Counted from the stretch's first letter, positions 1-8,685 are shown. The stretch is DNA of 64,000 bases from Streptomyces stelliscabiei (GCF_014873495.1 NZ_JADBGF010000001.1:9672001-9736000), one strand, 5' to 3'. Translations and numbers: made by a program. The notes: generated by a model not told the origin, from the letters alone.

Positions 1-532
1 CGAACGACGGCGTCCCGGGCCCCGCCACCCCCGTGGCCCTGGTCACCGGATCCGATGCGGGGATCGGCCGCGCGACCGCGGTGCGGCCGGCCGAGTCCGG
101 GATGGACATCGGCGTCACCTGGCACACGGACGAGGAAGGAGCGCGGCGGACGGCGGACGAGGTACGCCGGACCGGGCGCCGCGCCGAGATCGAACACCTG
201 GACCTCGCGGCCACGGGCGGGCTCGGGCTGCTCACGCAGGTGATGGCGCTGGAACCGGCCGAGCACGGGATCACCGTCAACTCCGTCGCTCCCGGAGAGA
301 TCGCCACACCGATGACGGGCCAGGAGGACACCGACGTGACCTCCGTACAGCGCCCCGGGCTGCCGCTCGGCCGCCCGGGCGACGCCCGCGAGGTCGCGGC
401 CGTGATCGCCTTCCTCGCGGGGAGGACGCCTCGTACGTCACGGGGGCCTCCTGGGCGGTGGACGGCGGGATGCTGCGCATGGGTCCGCAGGCCGGCAGCC
501 ATCTCCCGGACGACGACTGGCGACGCCCTTGA
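1..532 (+). pseudogene. SDR-family oxidoreductase remnant
   Basis: The reading frame enters from the left edge and shows the Rossmann start VALVTGSDAGIGRATA, then jumps from the strand ending HLDLAA directly to GGLGLLTQVMALE. Intact relatives have roughly 80 residues there, including NNAG, the catalytic Ser and YxxxK, so the active site has been deleted. A second lesion, one missing G in the run near 418-423, shifts the frame; the true C-terminus (EDASYVTGASWAVDGGML, then a stop at 530-532) is read in another frame. The result cannot be an active short-chain dehydrogenase. The family is clear; the former substrate is unknown. Confidence 0.8.
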
Positions 533-683
533 GCGTGACGCCCCGGAAGCTGTTCTGACGGCGGCGCCACCGCGCGGCGGCCGGTGGTCGTGTGCGGTGG
601 TCGTGTGCGGTTCCCGCGCCGCTGGGTACCCGGCCGGTCGAGAGCCGGTACGCACCCTCCACTCCACGGAAGAAGCGTGTGCC

Positions 684-914
684 ATGACCACTCCTGATCC
701 CAACCCGCGACGCGTCCCGGGGGTCCAGCCGGGCGGCGGTGTGTCACCCGGTGAGACCCCTCCCGGCGAGGGGGGCACCTACGGCATCTCCCATCCGGAG
801 CCGCCCGAGATGCGCAGCAAAGGATGGGGCCCCATGCCCATCGTCCTGATCATGGTCGTGGCGGCCCTGATGGCGATCGGGCTCATCGGGATGGCGGTGA
901 CCCTGATCGTCTGA
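684..914 (+). CDS. DUF6480-like small membrane protein
   Basis: This protein of 76 residues has a Pro/Gly-rich N-terminal half (PGGGVSPGETPPGEG, ISHPEP) followed by one C-terminal membrane helix (about residues 51-74, PMPIVLIMVVAALMAIG). The pattern matches the small Streptomyces family usually labelled DUF6480; no function is known to me. The start is chosen at ATG 684, behind GAAGAAG, because the longer reading frame upstream belongs to the decayed SDR. Two strong hairpins follow it. It is the only intact gene in the first 2 kb. Confidence 0.75.
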   Translation: MTTPDPNPRRVPGVQPGGGVSPGETPPGEGGTYGISHPEPPEMRSKGWGPMPIVLIMVVAALMAIGLIGMAVTLIV

Positions 915-946
915 CACCCCCGCGTACGGGACGTACGCGGGGGTGT
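914..946 (+). terminator. Hairpin after the DUF6480-like gene
   Basis: Perfect 14-bp arms (914-927 and 933-946) with a 5-nt loop begin at the stop codon of the small membrane protein. No T-run follows, as is usual in Streptomyces. Confidence 0.75.
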
Positions 947-952
947 ACGCGT

Positions 953-990
953 CCGAGGCCGGACCGGCGACTGTGCCGGTCCGGCCTCGG
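953..990. terminator. Second hairpin after the DUF6480-like gene
   Basis: Perfect 15-bp arms (953-967 and 976-990) with an 8-nt loop lie just behind the first hairpin. The tandem pair isolates the small gene from the pseudogenes downstream. Confidence 0.65.
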
Positions 991-1109
991 GACCGCCCCC
1001 TATGCCGAGCCGCCCTCCCCTGCGGGCTTTCGCCCGTGGAGCGAGCGGCACAGGGTGTCGCGCGCGAGTCAGCGGTCCGTCCGGGCCGTTCGGCCGCGGC
1101 CGGTCTTGT

Positions 1110-1523
1110 CGGTCTCGCCGGTTCCTGGGCCTGACGGCGGTCGGCCTCGGCGGCATGCTGGGCGGCCACCTCGCCTGCCGGCAGGCTTCCGGCGCCAACC
1201 ACGCGGAGGAGGTGCCGCAGGTCGTCTCGAAGGGCTGGCACCGGGTCGGGGGCGTGGACGAGTTCCCGGTGGACAGGGCGGTGCGGCGCACCGTGGACGA
1301 CGTGCCCGCTCTCGTCGTACGGGAACCCGGCGGGACGCTCCACGCGCTGGCCGAGCGGTGCAGCCACCTCGCCGGGCCGCTGTCCGAGGGCACCGTCGCC
1401 GATGGCTGTGTCCGGTGCCCCTGGCACGGCAGCGTCTTCCGGCTCTCGGACGGCTGGAACGTACGCGGCCCCGCCACAGCGCCCCAGCCGCCCTTCGACA
1501 CCCGGGTCGTCGGCGGCCACGTT
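1110..1523 (+). pseudogene. Truncated Rieske [2Fe-2S] protein (N-terminal membrane domain lost)
   Basis: The open frame starting at 1002 contains a Rieske domain with both cluster ligand pairs: CSHLAGPL (about 1359-1382) and CPWHGS (about 1416-1433). It is preceded by a linker typical of Streptomyces DUF2231-Rieske fusions (LGGHLACRQASGANHAEEVP). In those proteins several membrane helices come first; here only the last piece remains (about 1122) and what lies before it is unrelated low-complexity sequence. Homology also stops at GGHV near 1523, after which the frame reads into the next gene remnant. I therefore call it a fragment, although the ferredoxin-like domain could still be translated. 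Confidence 0.65.
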
Positions 1524-1530
1524 CCGGCCC

Positions 1531-1836
1531 AGCCGCCTGCTGAGCAAGGCGGCCGTCACCAGCCCGCTGCGGGCGCCCTTCACGCGGTATGTCGGCCCTC
1601 AAGGACCGGCCGAGCTGCACGAGGAGGCACGGACCGGGGGCGCCAAGGACACCGTCGGTGAACTGGTGACCCGCCCCTGCTGCATGAGCGTCTGGGTGGA
1701 CTCGACCCTGACGGCCGGCGGTCTGCTCTGGCCGCGCGCGACCGCACCGCGATGGGCGCACTCGCGTCCCTGGCGGGCGCGGACGCCCTGCAACTGGCGT
1801 ACGGCGCGCTGATGGGCAGGGCGACGGGCGACGACG
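1531..1836 (+). pseudogene. DUF1360 domain protein remnant
   Basis: Frame 1 from 1531 reads SRLLSKAAVTSPLRAPFTRY and then ELVTRPCCMSVWVDS, which I recognise as the middle and end of a DUF1360 membrane protein (usual motif ELVTCPFC). The first Cys of that motif is Arg here. A frameshift near 1735-1750 moves the rest (MGALASLAGADALQLAYGAL) into frame 3. The N-terminal half with its membrane helix is missing, exactly where the Rieske remnant ends, so one deletion probably joined the two genes. Confidence 0.7.
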
Positions 1837-2044
1837 ACTGGCGGACCCGATGGGCGACGGGCGGACGACGCCCGGCCGACCCGCGCCCGGACGACGCTCC
1901 GGCGTGGGACCCCTGTGCCGCGAGCGCGCGCACGGCCGCTGAATCCGCCCCGCACCACGGGGTCAGCCGCGACCCGCCCGGGAGTCTCGGTAGGCGGCGC
2001 GGCGGGCCCCGGCCAGAGCGCGCCCCGGTGTGACCCGGGCCGTG

Positions 2045-4438
2045 TCAGTCGGCGATGTGCCGCTGGATCCAGTCGGCGGCGGTCCGGCGGAAGAGTTTCC
2101 GGCTGTCCGCGCGCAGGAAGTCGTGGCCCTCGTCGCGCAGCATCAGCAGCTCGGCCTCCAGGCCGCGTTCGCGGGCCGCGCGCACGAACTGCTCGGATTC
2201 GCCGAGCGGCACGTTGGTGTCGTGTTCACCGTGGACGGTGAGCACGGGGACGCGCAGCGCGTCGACGCGGGTCATGGGGGACAGCGCGCGCAACAGCTCA
2301 CGGTCGTGTTCCGGGTGGCCGTACTTGTGCGCGGCCGACTCCGCGATCCACGGTTCGGTCCCGGCGTAGAAGGTCGCGAAGTCGGACATGCCGCAGGCCG
2401 CGACGCCGGTGCGGAAGAGGTCCGGGTGCCACACGAGGCAGGCCATCACCAGGTAGCCGCCGTACGAGCGGCCCATGACGGCGAGCCGTCGCGGATCGGC
2501 GAGACCGGTCACGACGACGTGGGCCGCGCAGTCGGCGACATCCTCGATCGCGGCGAACCGTCCGGTGCCGAGGTCGGCGTCGACGAACGACCGGCCGTGC
2601 CCCGAGGAACCGCGCACATCCGGCGCGAAGACGTCGACGCCCCGGCCCAGCAGCTCGTGGTAGAGCGGGTTGAAGACCGGGCGTTCCTGCTCCTCCGGCC
2701 CGCCGTGCAGATGCAGGACGCAGGGCGCCGGTACGCCGGGCCCCCGGCCCGGTGCCCGGTAGTACCAGCCGTTCAGCGGCAGCCCGTCGCGCGCGGCCAG
2801 TCGCAGCGGCACGGGGCGCACGGGGGGACGGCCGGGAGGGACGGCGTCCTCGTCCCGGGACGACCACCGCGTGCGCCGCGCGACGCCGTCGGCGAACGAC
2901 CACACACCCGGCCGGCGCTGCGAGCCGGACAGAGCCAGCACCAGTCCCGCCGCGCCGCCGACGCGCGGGATACGCGTCACCACCTCGTGCGGCAGCGCCA
3001 CCGTCTGCCGGGGCCCCGTCCGGGCGTCCCCACCGGACGTCGCCGAGACGGCGGTGACCTCCACCTCGCTGGCGCCGCGCACGTTCCAGGCCAGCGCGGC
3101 GGTGCGCCCGTCGTGCCCGAAGGCCAGCAGCTCCAGTCCGCAGTCCGCGCGCTCCGCCGCGACGGACAGTCCGAGCCGTTCCCCGGCGGGATCGAGACGG
3201 ACGGCGAACAGCGCCGCGAACTCGCGGGACGCGTCGCTGCGCAGCCACAGGGTGCCGCCGTCGGGGGAGAACCGGCCGATCCACGGATCACCGTCGGCGA
3301 CGGGCAGGGCGAAGGTGGTCCGCAGATCGGTGGTGCGTACGACGAGGGCCTCACGGCGGCCGCGCGGGCCCCGGCGCACCAGGGCCAGGCGTCCGTCCCG
3401 GCTGATGTCGCACACGCGCAGGGTGGCGGCGCCGCGTTCGACCGCCAGCAGGGCCGGGGCCGCCACGCCCAGCGGGTCGACGAGGTAGGCGGCCAGACCT
3501 CCACCGGCCGTCCCCCGCGGGTCCCTCTCGCCGCCTTCCCCGTCGGCGGGTGCCGGGTCCGGCCGCTGTGACGCCCCGGCCCCGTACAGGTGGGCCGGAA
3601 CGTGAGCCGCTCCGTCGACCTCCCCTCCCAGGCGTTCCGCGGCATGGGCGGCGGGGCCGGCGTCGCCATAGCGCGGGCCGCCCAGCAGGACCGCCCGGCC
3701 GTCCCGGGCGGCCCACCCCGGCGGGCGGCGGGCGGTGTACGTCCGGGGGTCGGCGAGGCCCGGCTCCGCGAAGGCCGGCCACTCCTCCGCCTCGGTCTCG
3801 CCCGGCACGGGAACCGGCTCGGCGACGGTGACGGCGACGGCCGAACCGTCGTGCTGCCAGCAGCCCAGGTACGCGGAGCTGCCGGGTTCGGCACCGGCGA
3901 GGATGTGGCGCCCGGTGCCGTCGGGGCGTACGCACAGCACCCGGGTGTGTTCGCCGCCGCCCGGCGCGGTGGTGTAGGCGATCCAGCGGCCGTCGGGCGA
4001 CCAGGCCACCTCCTTGACCGGATGGGGATCGGAGTCCAGCAGATGGACCTCGTCCCCGTCGACCGGGCCGCTCCACAGCTGCGGCACACCGCCCCGGTCG
4101 CAGATGAAGGCGACGTGTCCGCCGCTGGGGTCCACCGACGGATACCAGCAGCCGTGGGACCTCAGTGGCTGCGGTGTGTCCAGCGGTCCGGCGGTGTCGG
4201 GCAGCGTGACCGGCGACGGCGCCGGAACGGTGGTGCCCGCCGGGGTGAAGGCCGTGCCCCCCGCCGCCGGGGGCACACCGGGCTCGTCGACGCGCCACGG
4301 CATCCCGTCGACGACGTCGTCACCGACGGGGGCGAGTGCGGGGGAACCCGTCGGCGGGGACGACAGGGCCTGCGTCGAGGGGCGCGGGGTACGGGTCCCC
4401 TGCGCGCCGGTCAACGGATTCCGTGCGTTTGCAGCCAT
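2045..4438 (-). CDS. S9 family peptidase (prolyl oligopeptidase type)
   Basis: A cytosolic serine peptidase of 797 residues: a disordered N-terminus, a beta-propeller built from WD-like blades (about 90-520), and a C-terminal alpha/beta hydrolase domain (about 540-797). The catalytic triad is visible as Ser658 in GRSYGGY, Asp740 in HGEHDTN and His772 in EGHDF. No signal peptide is seen. The start is taken at ATG 4438, which overlaps the end of the amidotransferase gene by 28 nt; a GTG at 4462 in the same frame is an alternative. Overlap and shared strand suggest co-translation with the amidotransferase. In this context it could trim or recycle the peptide or amide made by the neighbours; that role is inferred. 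Confidence 0.85.
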   Translation of the reverse strand: MAANARNPLTGAQGTRTPRPSTQALSSPPTGSPALAPVGDDVVDGMPWRVDEPGVPPAAGGTAFTPAGTTVPAPSPVTLPDTAGPLDTPQPLRSHGCWYPSVDPSGGHVAFICDRGGVPQLWSGPVDGDEVHLLDSDPHPVKEVAWSPDGRWIAYTTAPGGGEHTRVLCVRPDGTGRHILAGAEPGSSAYLGCWQHDGSAVAVTVAEPVPVPGETEAEEWPAFAEPGLADPRTYTARRPPGWAARDGRAVLLGGPRYGDAGPAAHAAERLGGEVDGAAHVPAHLYGAGASQRPDPAPADGEGGERDPRGTAGGGLAAYLVDPLGVAAPALLAVERGAATLRVCDISRDGRLALVRRGPRGRREALVVRTTDLRTTFALPVADGDPWIGRFSPDGGTLWLRSDASREFAALFAVRLDPAGERLGLSVAAERADCGLELLAFGHDGRTAALAWNVRGASEVEVTAVSATSGGDARTGPRQTVALPHEVVTRIPRVGGAAGLVLALSGSQRRPGVWSFADGVARRTRWSSRDEDAVPPGRPPVRPVPLRLAARDGLPLNGWYYRAPGRGPGVPAPCVLHLHGGPEEQERPVFNPLYHELLGRGVDVFAPDVRGSSGHGRSFVDADLGTGRFAAIEDVADCAAHVVVTGLADPRRLAVMGRSYGGYLVMACLVWHPDLFRTGVAACGMSDFATFYAGTEPWIAESAAHKYGHPEHDRELLRALSPMTRVDALRVPVLTVHGEHDTNVPLGESEQFVRAARERGLEAELLMLRDEGHDFLRADSRKLFRRTAADWIQRHIAD

Positions 4439-6195
4439 ATCTCCAGCAAAGCTACCTGCCACAGCTGGTTCGCCCCACGCCTGGTGCGGTGCTCGTCCGG
4501 CGCCGACAGCAGCCGCTGCACGTACGCGTCCTTGAAGACGCCCCGTGACCTGGCCTCGGGCGCCGTCAGAGCCTCACGCACCCGGCTCAGCACGGGCCCG
4601 GCCATGTGCTTGACGGCGGGTACGGGGAAGTAGCCCTTGGGCTGGTCGACGACCGATGAGGGCAGGACCCGGCGGCCGGCGGCCCGCAGGACGCCCTTGC
4701 CGCCGTCGGCGAGCTTCAGCTCGGGCGGGCAGGCGGCGGCCAGCTCGACCAGGTCGTGGTCGAGGAAGGGGACGCGGGCCTCCAGACCCCAGTCCATGGT
4801 CATGTTGTCGACGCGCTTGACCGGGTCGTCGACGAGCATCACCTCGGCGTCCAGCCGCAGCGCCGCGTCCAGCGCGGTCTCGGCACCCGGACGGGCCATG
4901 TGCTCCCGTACGAAGCGGCCGGACACGTCGTGGTCGGGCAGCAGGTGGGGCTGGAGGATCCCGGCGAGATCGGTGTGCGAGCGGTCGAAGTACGTCTCGG
5001 CGTACGCCTCGTGCGCCCGCTCCCGCTCGACGGCGGCCATGTCCGGGTACCAGTGGTAGCCGGCGAAGACCTCGTCGGCGCCCTGACCGCTCTGGACGAC
5101 CTTGACCTCCTTCGCCACCTGCTCGGACAGCAGATGGAAGGCCACCACGTCGTGGCTGACCATCGGCTCGCTCATCGCCGCGATCGCCGCGTCCAGTGCC
5201 GTCGACACCCGGTCGGAGGGCACCATCAGCTGGTGGTGGTCCGTGCCGAAGTGCCGGGCGACCAGGTCGGAGTAGGCGAACTCGTCACCCGTCTCGCCGC
5301 CCTCGGACTCGAAGCCCACGCTGAACGTCGCGAGATCGCGCTGTCCCTCGTCGGCCAGCAGGGCCACGATGAGGCTGGAGTCGAGGCCGCCGGACAGCAG
5401 GACGCCCACGGGGACGTCGGCGACCATGCGCCGACGTACGGCGGTGCGCAGCGCGTCCAGCACCGCGTCCCGCCAGTCGTCGGCGGCCATCCCCGCGTGC
5501 TCGGGCCGCCGGGTGTACGGAGGCCGCCAGTAGCAGACGTCGCGGTGACTGCCGTCCGCCTCGACGACGCGCACGGTGGCGGCGGGCAGTCTGCGGACGC
5601 CGGTGAGGACCGTGCGGGGCGCGGCCACGGTGGCGTGCCAGCTCATGTACTGGTGCAACGCGACCGGGTCGAGCGAGGTGTCGACACCGCCGCCTGCCAG
5701 CAGGGCCGGCAGCGAGGAGGCGAAGCGCAGCCGCCCCGGGGCTTCGGCCAGGTACATCGGCTTGATGCCGAGTCGGTCACGGGCCAGCACCACGCGGCCG
5801 GTGGCCTGTTCGACGATGACGAAGGCGAACATGCCGTAGAAGCGCTCGACGCAGGCGGTTCCCCACTGCTGGTAGGCCTTGAGCACCACCTCGGTGTCGG
5901 AGCCGGAGAAGAAGCGGTGGCCGAGACCGCGCAGTTCGCTACGCAGTTCCCGGTAGTTGTAGATGCAGCCGTTGAAGACACCGGCGATGCGGCCCTCGGG
6001 GTCGGTCATCGGCTGGGCCCCGCACTCCGACAGGTCGATGATCTTCAACCGCCGGTGCCCCAGTGCGACGGGGCCCTGCGACCACAGGCCCCTGCCGTCC
6101 GGTCCCCGGGGGGCGAGCCGGTCGGTCATGCGCTCGACGGCGGCCAGATCGGGCCGTCCGCCGTCGAAGCGGATCTCTCCGCTCAGACCGCACAT
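4411..6195 (-). CDS. Glutamine-dependent amidotransferase, asparagine synthase family (N-acetylglutaminylglutamine amidotransferase-like)
   Basis: This 594-residue enzyme has an N-terminal class II glutaminase domain starting MCGLSGEIRF; Cys2 becomes the N-terminal nucleophile, which fixes the start at ATG 6195. The synthetase domain carries the ATP pyrophosphatase loop SGGLDSS (residues 268-274). The C-terminal part (DWGLEARVPFLDHDLVELA, PKGYFPVPA, NQLWQVALLEIWLQTH) resembles AsnO-type enzymes that amidate N-acetylglutaminylglutamine more than plain AsnB. Lasso-peptide cyclases of this fold usually lack the glutaminase Cys, so true amide transfer from glutamine is expected. The ATG overlaps the stop of the 36-codon peptide gene (TGATG), and the 3' end overlaps the S9 peptidase gene. 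The acceptor substrate is not known. Confidence 0.8.
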   Translation of the reverse strand: MCGLSGEIRFDGGRPDLAAVERMTDRLAPRGPDGRGLWSQGPVALGHRRLKIIDLSECGAQPMTDPEGRIAGVFNGCIYNYRELRSELRGLGHRFFSGSDTEVVLKAYQQWGTACVERFYGMFAFVIVEQATGRVVLARDRLGIKPMYLAEAPGRLRFASSLPALLAGGGVDTSLDPVALHQYMSWHATVAAPRTVLTGVRRLPAATVRVVEADGSHRDVCYWRPPYTRRPEHAGMAADDWRDAVLDALRTAVRRRMVADVPVGVLLSGGLDSSLIVALLADEGQRDLATFSVGFESEGGETGDEFAYSDLVARHFGTDHHQLMVPSDRVSTALDAAIAAMSEPMVSHDVVAFHLLSEQVAKEVKVVQSGQGADEVFAGYHWYPDMAAVERERAHEAYAETYFDRSHTDLAGILQPHLLPDHDVSGRFVREHMARPGAETALDAALRLDAEVMLVDDPVKRVDNMTMDWGLEARVPFLDHDLVELAAACPPELKLADGGKGVLRAAGRRVLPSSVVDQPKGYFPVPAVKHMAGPVLSRVREALTAPEARSRGVFKDAYVQRLLSAPDEHRTRRGANQLWQVALLEIWLQTHGIR

Positions 6196-6305
6196 CAGAC
6201 CGCACCCCCTCGCAGGGGCAGGCCGCCGGCCTCGCTCGGGGACGGAGCCGCGAGCGGGCACGAGCCGCTCGGATTAGCTTGGGCGTCGGTCTTGCTGCTG
6301 GGCAT
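6195..6305 (-). CDS. 36-residue peptide translationally coupled to the amidotransferase
   Basis: Not a recognised family. The peptide starts MPSSKTDAQANPSG, has one Cys (residue 16), is rich in Ser, Pro, Ala and Gly, and ends LPLRGGAV. Three things support real translation: a strong Shine-Dalgarno AAGGAGAG 8-10 nt before the ATG, a stop codon fused with the amidotransferase start (TGATG), and a position between two ligase genes on the same strand. It may be only a leader that couples translation, or a precursor peptide acted on by the neighbouring ligase, amidotransferase and S9 peptidase. No hydrophobic or signal segment is present. Its function is unknown; coding status is moderately sure. 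Confidence 0.5.
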   Translation of the reverse strand: MPSSKTDAQANPSGSCPLAAPSPSEAGGLPLRGGAV

Positions 6306-6444
6306 GCGAGCCACTCTCCTTGATCATGGGCGGCACCGCACCACGGGCGCGGAGGACGGCCTTTCCGTCCAGGTTCTCCGCGCCGTGGCGCGTCCTGGGG
6401 GGTGACGGGCCGGTGCCTGCCTTCCTGCATGACGGCTCGGGGTG

Positions 6445-7641
6445 TCAGCCGCCGAGGGTCCCCACCGAGAACGTCGCCGGGGGCCCGGGCGGGGCTGCCT
6501 CGGCCACCGTGACGGGCCGGCGCACGGCCCTGGCGGCGGGGCTCCGCCCGCGCTCGCCGCGGGTCTCGGCGACCAGTGTCCGGACGCAGGCCGACAGCCC
6601 CTGCTCCTCGGCCATCCGGCGCAGGCGGTGCGCGGCGCTGCCCCGGGCCAGCGCCTCCTCCATGAGGACGCGTACGGTGTCCCAGTCGCCGAGGGCCTCC
6701 AGGGGCGGGCGCAGGCGCCGTAGCATCCCGCGCAGGACGTCGGGCGCGGGCTCGGCGAGACGGGTGACGGGGTCGACCAGGTCGCCCTCCAGGCCCGACC
6801 GGGCCGCGCGCCAGACCGCGGACCGCAGCCATTCGTGCCCGCCCTCGCACACCCGCTCCGGTTCCCGCTCCAGCAGGTCCCGGGCGTCCTCGACCAGGGC
6901 CCGGAACAGTCCGGTGACGAGCACGACCGTCTCGGGGCGCGGGCAGGCGTCGCAGATGCGCAGTTCCAGGGTCCGCTGGTGCTCGCTCGGCCGGAGGTCG
7001 TAGTAGACCATTCCCGAATCCTTGATCACGCCGGAGCGGATCAGGTCCTGGACGGCGGCGTCGTACTCGGCGGCTCCGGCGAAGCAGCCGACCGGCCCGG
7101 CGGTGGGCCAGCGCTGCCACAGCATGGTGCGCCAGCTCGCGTACCCCGTGTCGGAGCCCAGCCAGAACGGCGAGCTGGCGGACAGCGCCAGCAGAGGGGG
7201 CAGCCAGGGCGAGACGGCGCACATGATCCGTACGGCCGTGTCGCGGTCGGGCACGTCGACATGGACCTGCGCGCTGCACACCAGATGTTCGTCGGCGACC
7301 CGCCGGTACTCGTCGGCCATGTACCGGTAGCGGAAATCCGGGGTCGTGTCACCGGACGTCACCCGCGCGAACGGAACGGTCCCGGCCGCGACGACGGCCA
7401 GTCCCGCACCCGAGGCCGCCGCGTCCAGCCGGCGCCGCGCTCCGGCCAGGTCGGTGTGCAGGGACTCCAGCGAGGCGTGGACCCGGCTGTTCCACTCCAC
7501 AGCCGACCGCTGCAGTTCGGGCTTGAAGTCCGACTCCGATCTGTGCAGGCGACCGAGAATCGCGCCTGCCCCTGGTGTCAGCCGCCCGTTTTCCGCGTCC
7601 AGAACATGGAACTCTTCCTCTACGCCCACACGAACGGTCAC
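6445..7641 (-). CDS. Carboxylate-amine ligase, GCS2/YbdK family
   Basis: The 398-residue protein has the glutamate-cysteine ligase type 2 signature near its start (GVEEEFHVLD, about residues 6-15), the substrate-site segment HLVCSAQVHVDVP and the late motif TLELRICD. Family members form an amide between an acidic side chain or carboxylate and an amine with ATP; YbdK-like members often have unknown substrates and EgtA belongs to the same fold. GTG 7641 is chosen because GGGAGAGG lies 5 nt upstream and the conserved domain begins at once; an ATG at 7725 would add 28 residues without similarity. The gene lies 139 nt before the peptide gene on the same strand and is likely part of that set. Confidence 0.8.
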   Translation of the reverse strand: MTVRVGVEEEFHVLDAENGRLTPGAGAILGRLHRSESDFKPELQRSAVEWNSRVHASLESLHTDLAGARRRLDAAASGAGLAVVAAGTVPFARVTSGDTTPDFRYRYMADEYRRVADEHLVCSAQVHVDVPDRDTAVRIMCAVSPWLPPLLALSASSPFWLGSDTGYASWRTMLWQRWPTAGPVGCFAGAAEYDAAVQDLIRSGVIKDSGMVYYDLRPSEHQRTLELRICDACPRPETVVLVTGLFRALVEDARDLLEREPERVCEGGHEWLRSAVWRAARSGLEGDLVDPVTRLAEPAPDVLRGMLRRLRPPLEALGDWDTVRVLMEEALARGSAAHRLRRMAEEQGLSACVRTLVAETRGERGRSPAARAVRRPVTVAEAAPPGPPATFSVGTLGG

Positions 7642-7848
7642 GGCCTCTCCCTCGTCCGTCGCCCGAGGCCGTCTTTCGGGCCGGAGCCCCACCGACGACC
7701 GCTGCGCATCCCGGGTTCCCGGCAAATGCGTGGATAAGCCTCAACGATGCACATCTGTGCCCGGTCCCGCTCGTCCGGGGGGAGACGCCACGCCGCCCAC
7801 CTCGGCCTTCGTCCGGGCCAAGTGCGGTTACCCGGTCCAGGCCGGGCC

Positions 7849-8526
7849 GGACGATCCAGCGGGTCGAGGAGGAATTGGGCTGGGGAGTTCACCCAGATCC
7901 ACGGCCTGACGGAGACCTCCCCGCTGCTGACCTTCAACCGCGCGCGGCCCGAGGACGAGGCCCTGCGGGGCGAGGAGCGGGCGCGGAAGCTGTCGCGGGC
8001 CGGGCTGCCGGCGCTCGGTGTGAAGCTCCGGGTGGCGGACTCCGGTGAGGTGCCGGCGCGGTCGAACGTGGTGCTCGACGGTACTGGGAGAAACCGGAGG
8101 AGACGGCGGCCGTGCTGGAGGACGGCTGGTTCCGCACGGGCGACGGCGGGAGCGTCGACGCGCGGGACGGCCATCTGACGATCTCGGACCGGAAGAAGGA
8201 CGTCATCATCACCGGCGGCGAGAACGTGTCGTCGATCGAGGTGGAGGACACGATCTTCGGCCACCCCGGGGTGGCCGAGGTCGCGGTCATCGGCGTGCCG
8301 GACACCAGGTGGGGCGAGACGGTCAAGGCGCTGATCGTCCTGGCCGAGGGAGCGGCGGTGACCGAGGCGGAGATCATCGCCTACTGCAAGGAGCGCATGG
8401 CCGGGTTCAAGGCGCCGACGAGCGTGGAGTTCCGGGACGCCATTCCGCGCACGGCCACCGGGAAGATCCAGACGTTTCAAGCTGCGGGAGCCCTACCGGT
8501 CCGGACACGACCGGGGCGTCGGCTGA
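7849..8526 (+). pseudogene. Long-chain acyl-CoA synthetase remnant (C-terminal part, three frameshifts)
   Basis: Pieces of an AMP-binding acyl-CoA ligase lie end to end in changing frames: RTIQRVEEELGW to about 7884, EFTQIHGLTETSPLLTFNR to about 8080, YWEKPEETAAVLEDGWFRTGDGG through ITGGENVSSIEVED and RTATGKIQTF to about 8475, then KLREPYRSGHDRG to a stop at 8524-8526. Each switch needs a one-base change, for example an extra T near 8475. The N-terminal 60 percent, with the first ATP motif, is absent. It cannot encode an active enzyme; residual local transcription is possible. Confidence 0.8.
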
Positions 8527-8685
8527 CGGGCCGGTACGCCGGGCGCCGGTCACACCGACGACGAGAACGCGTCGAGTTCCGTGCGGACGGGTGTGGATCT
8601 TCGGGATTTCGTCGTCAACAGCCCATGCGGCGGCCTATGTTCACGGCGGCAACCGCTGTCTTCCCCGCCCCGCAGGAGGCCCCGT

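Noticed and set aside
2030..3571. 513-residue open frame on the plus strand
   Set aside because: It lies antisense to the S9 peptidase; the minus frame has the catalytic motifs, the plus frame shows only GC-driven composition.
4411..6195. Lasso-peptide cyclase
   Set aside because: The glutaminase Cys is intact and no B1/B2-type leader peptidase or lasso precursor pattern is nearby; the asparagine synthase fold alone is not enough.
7729..7737. DnaA-box-like sequence (reverse of TTATCCACG)
   Set aside because: A single near-match without a cluster, dnaA or dnaN nearby; not an origin.
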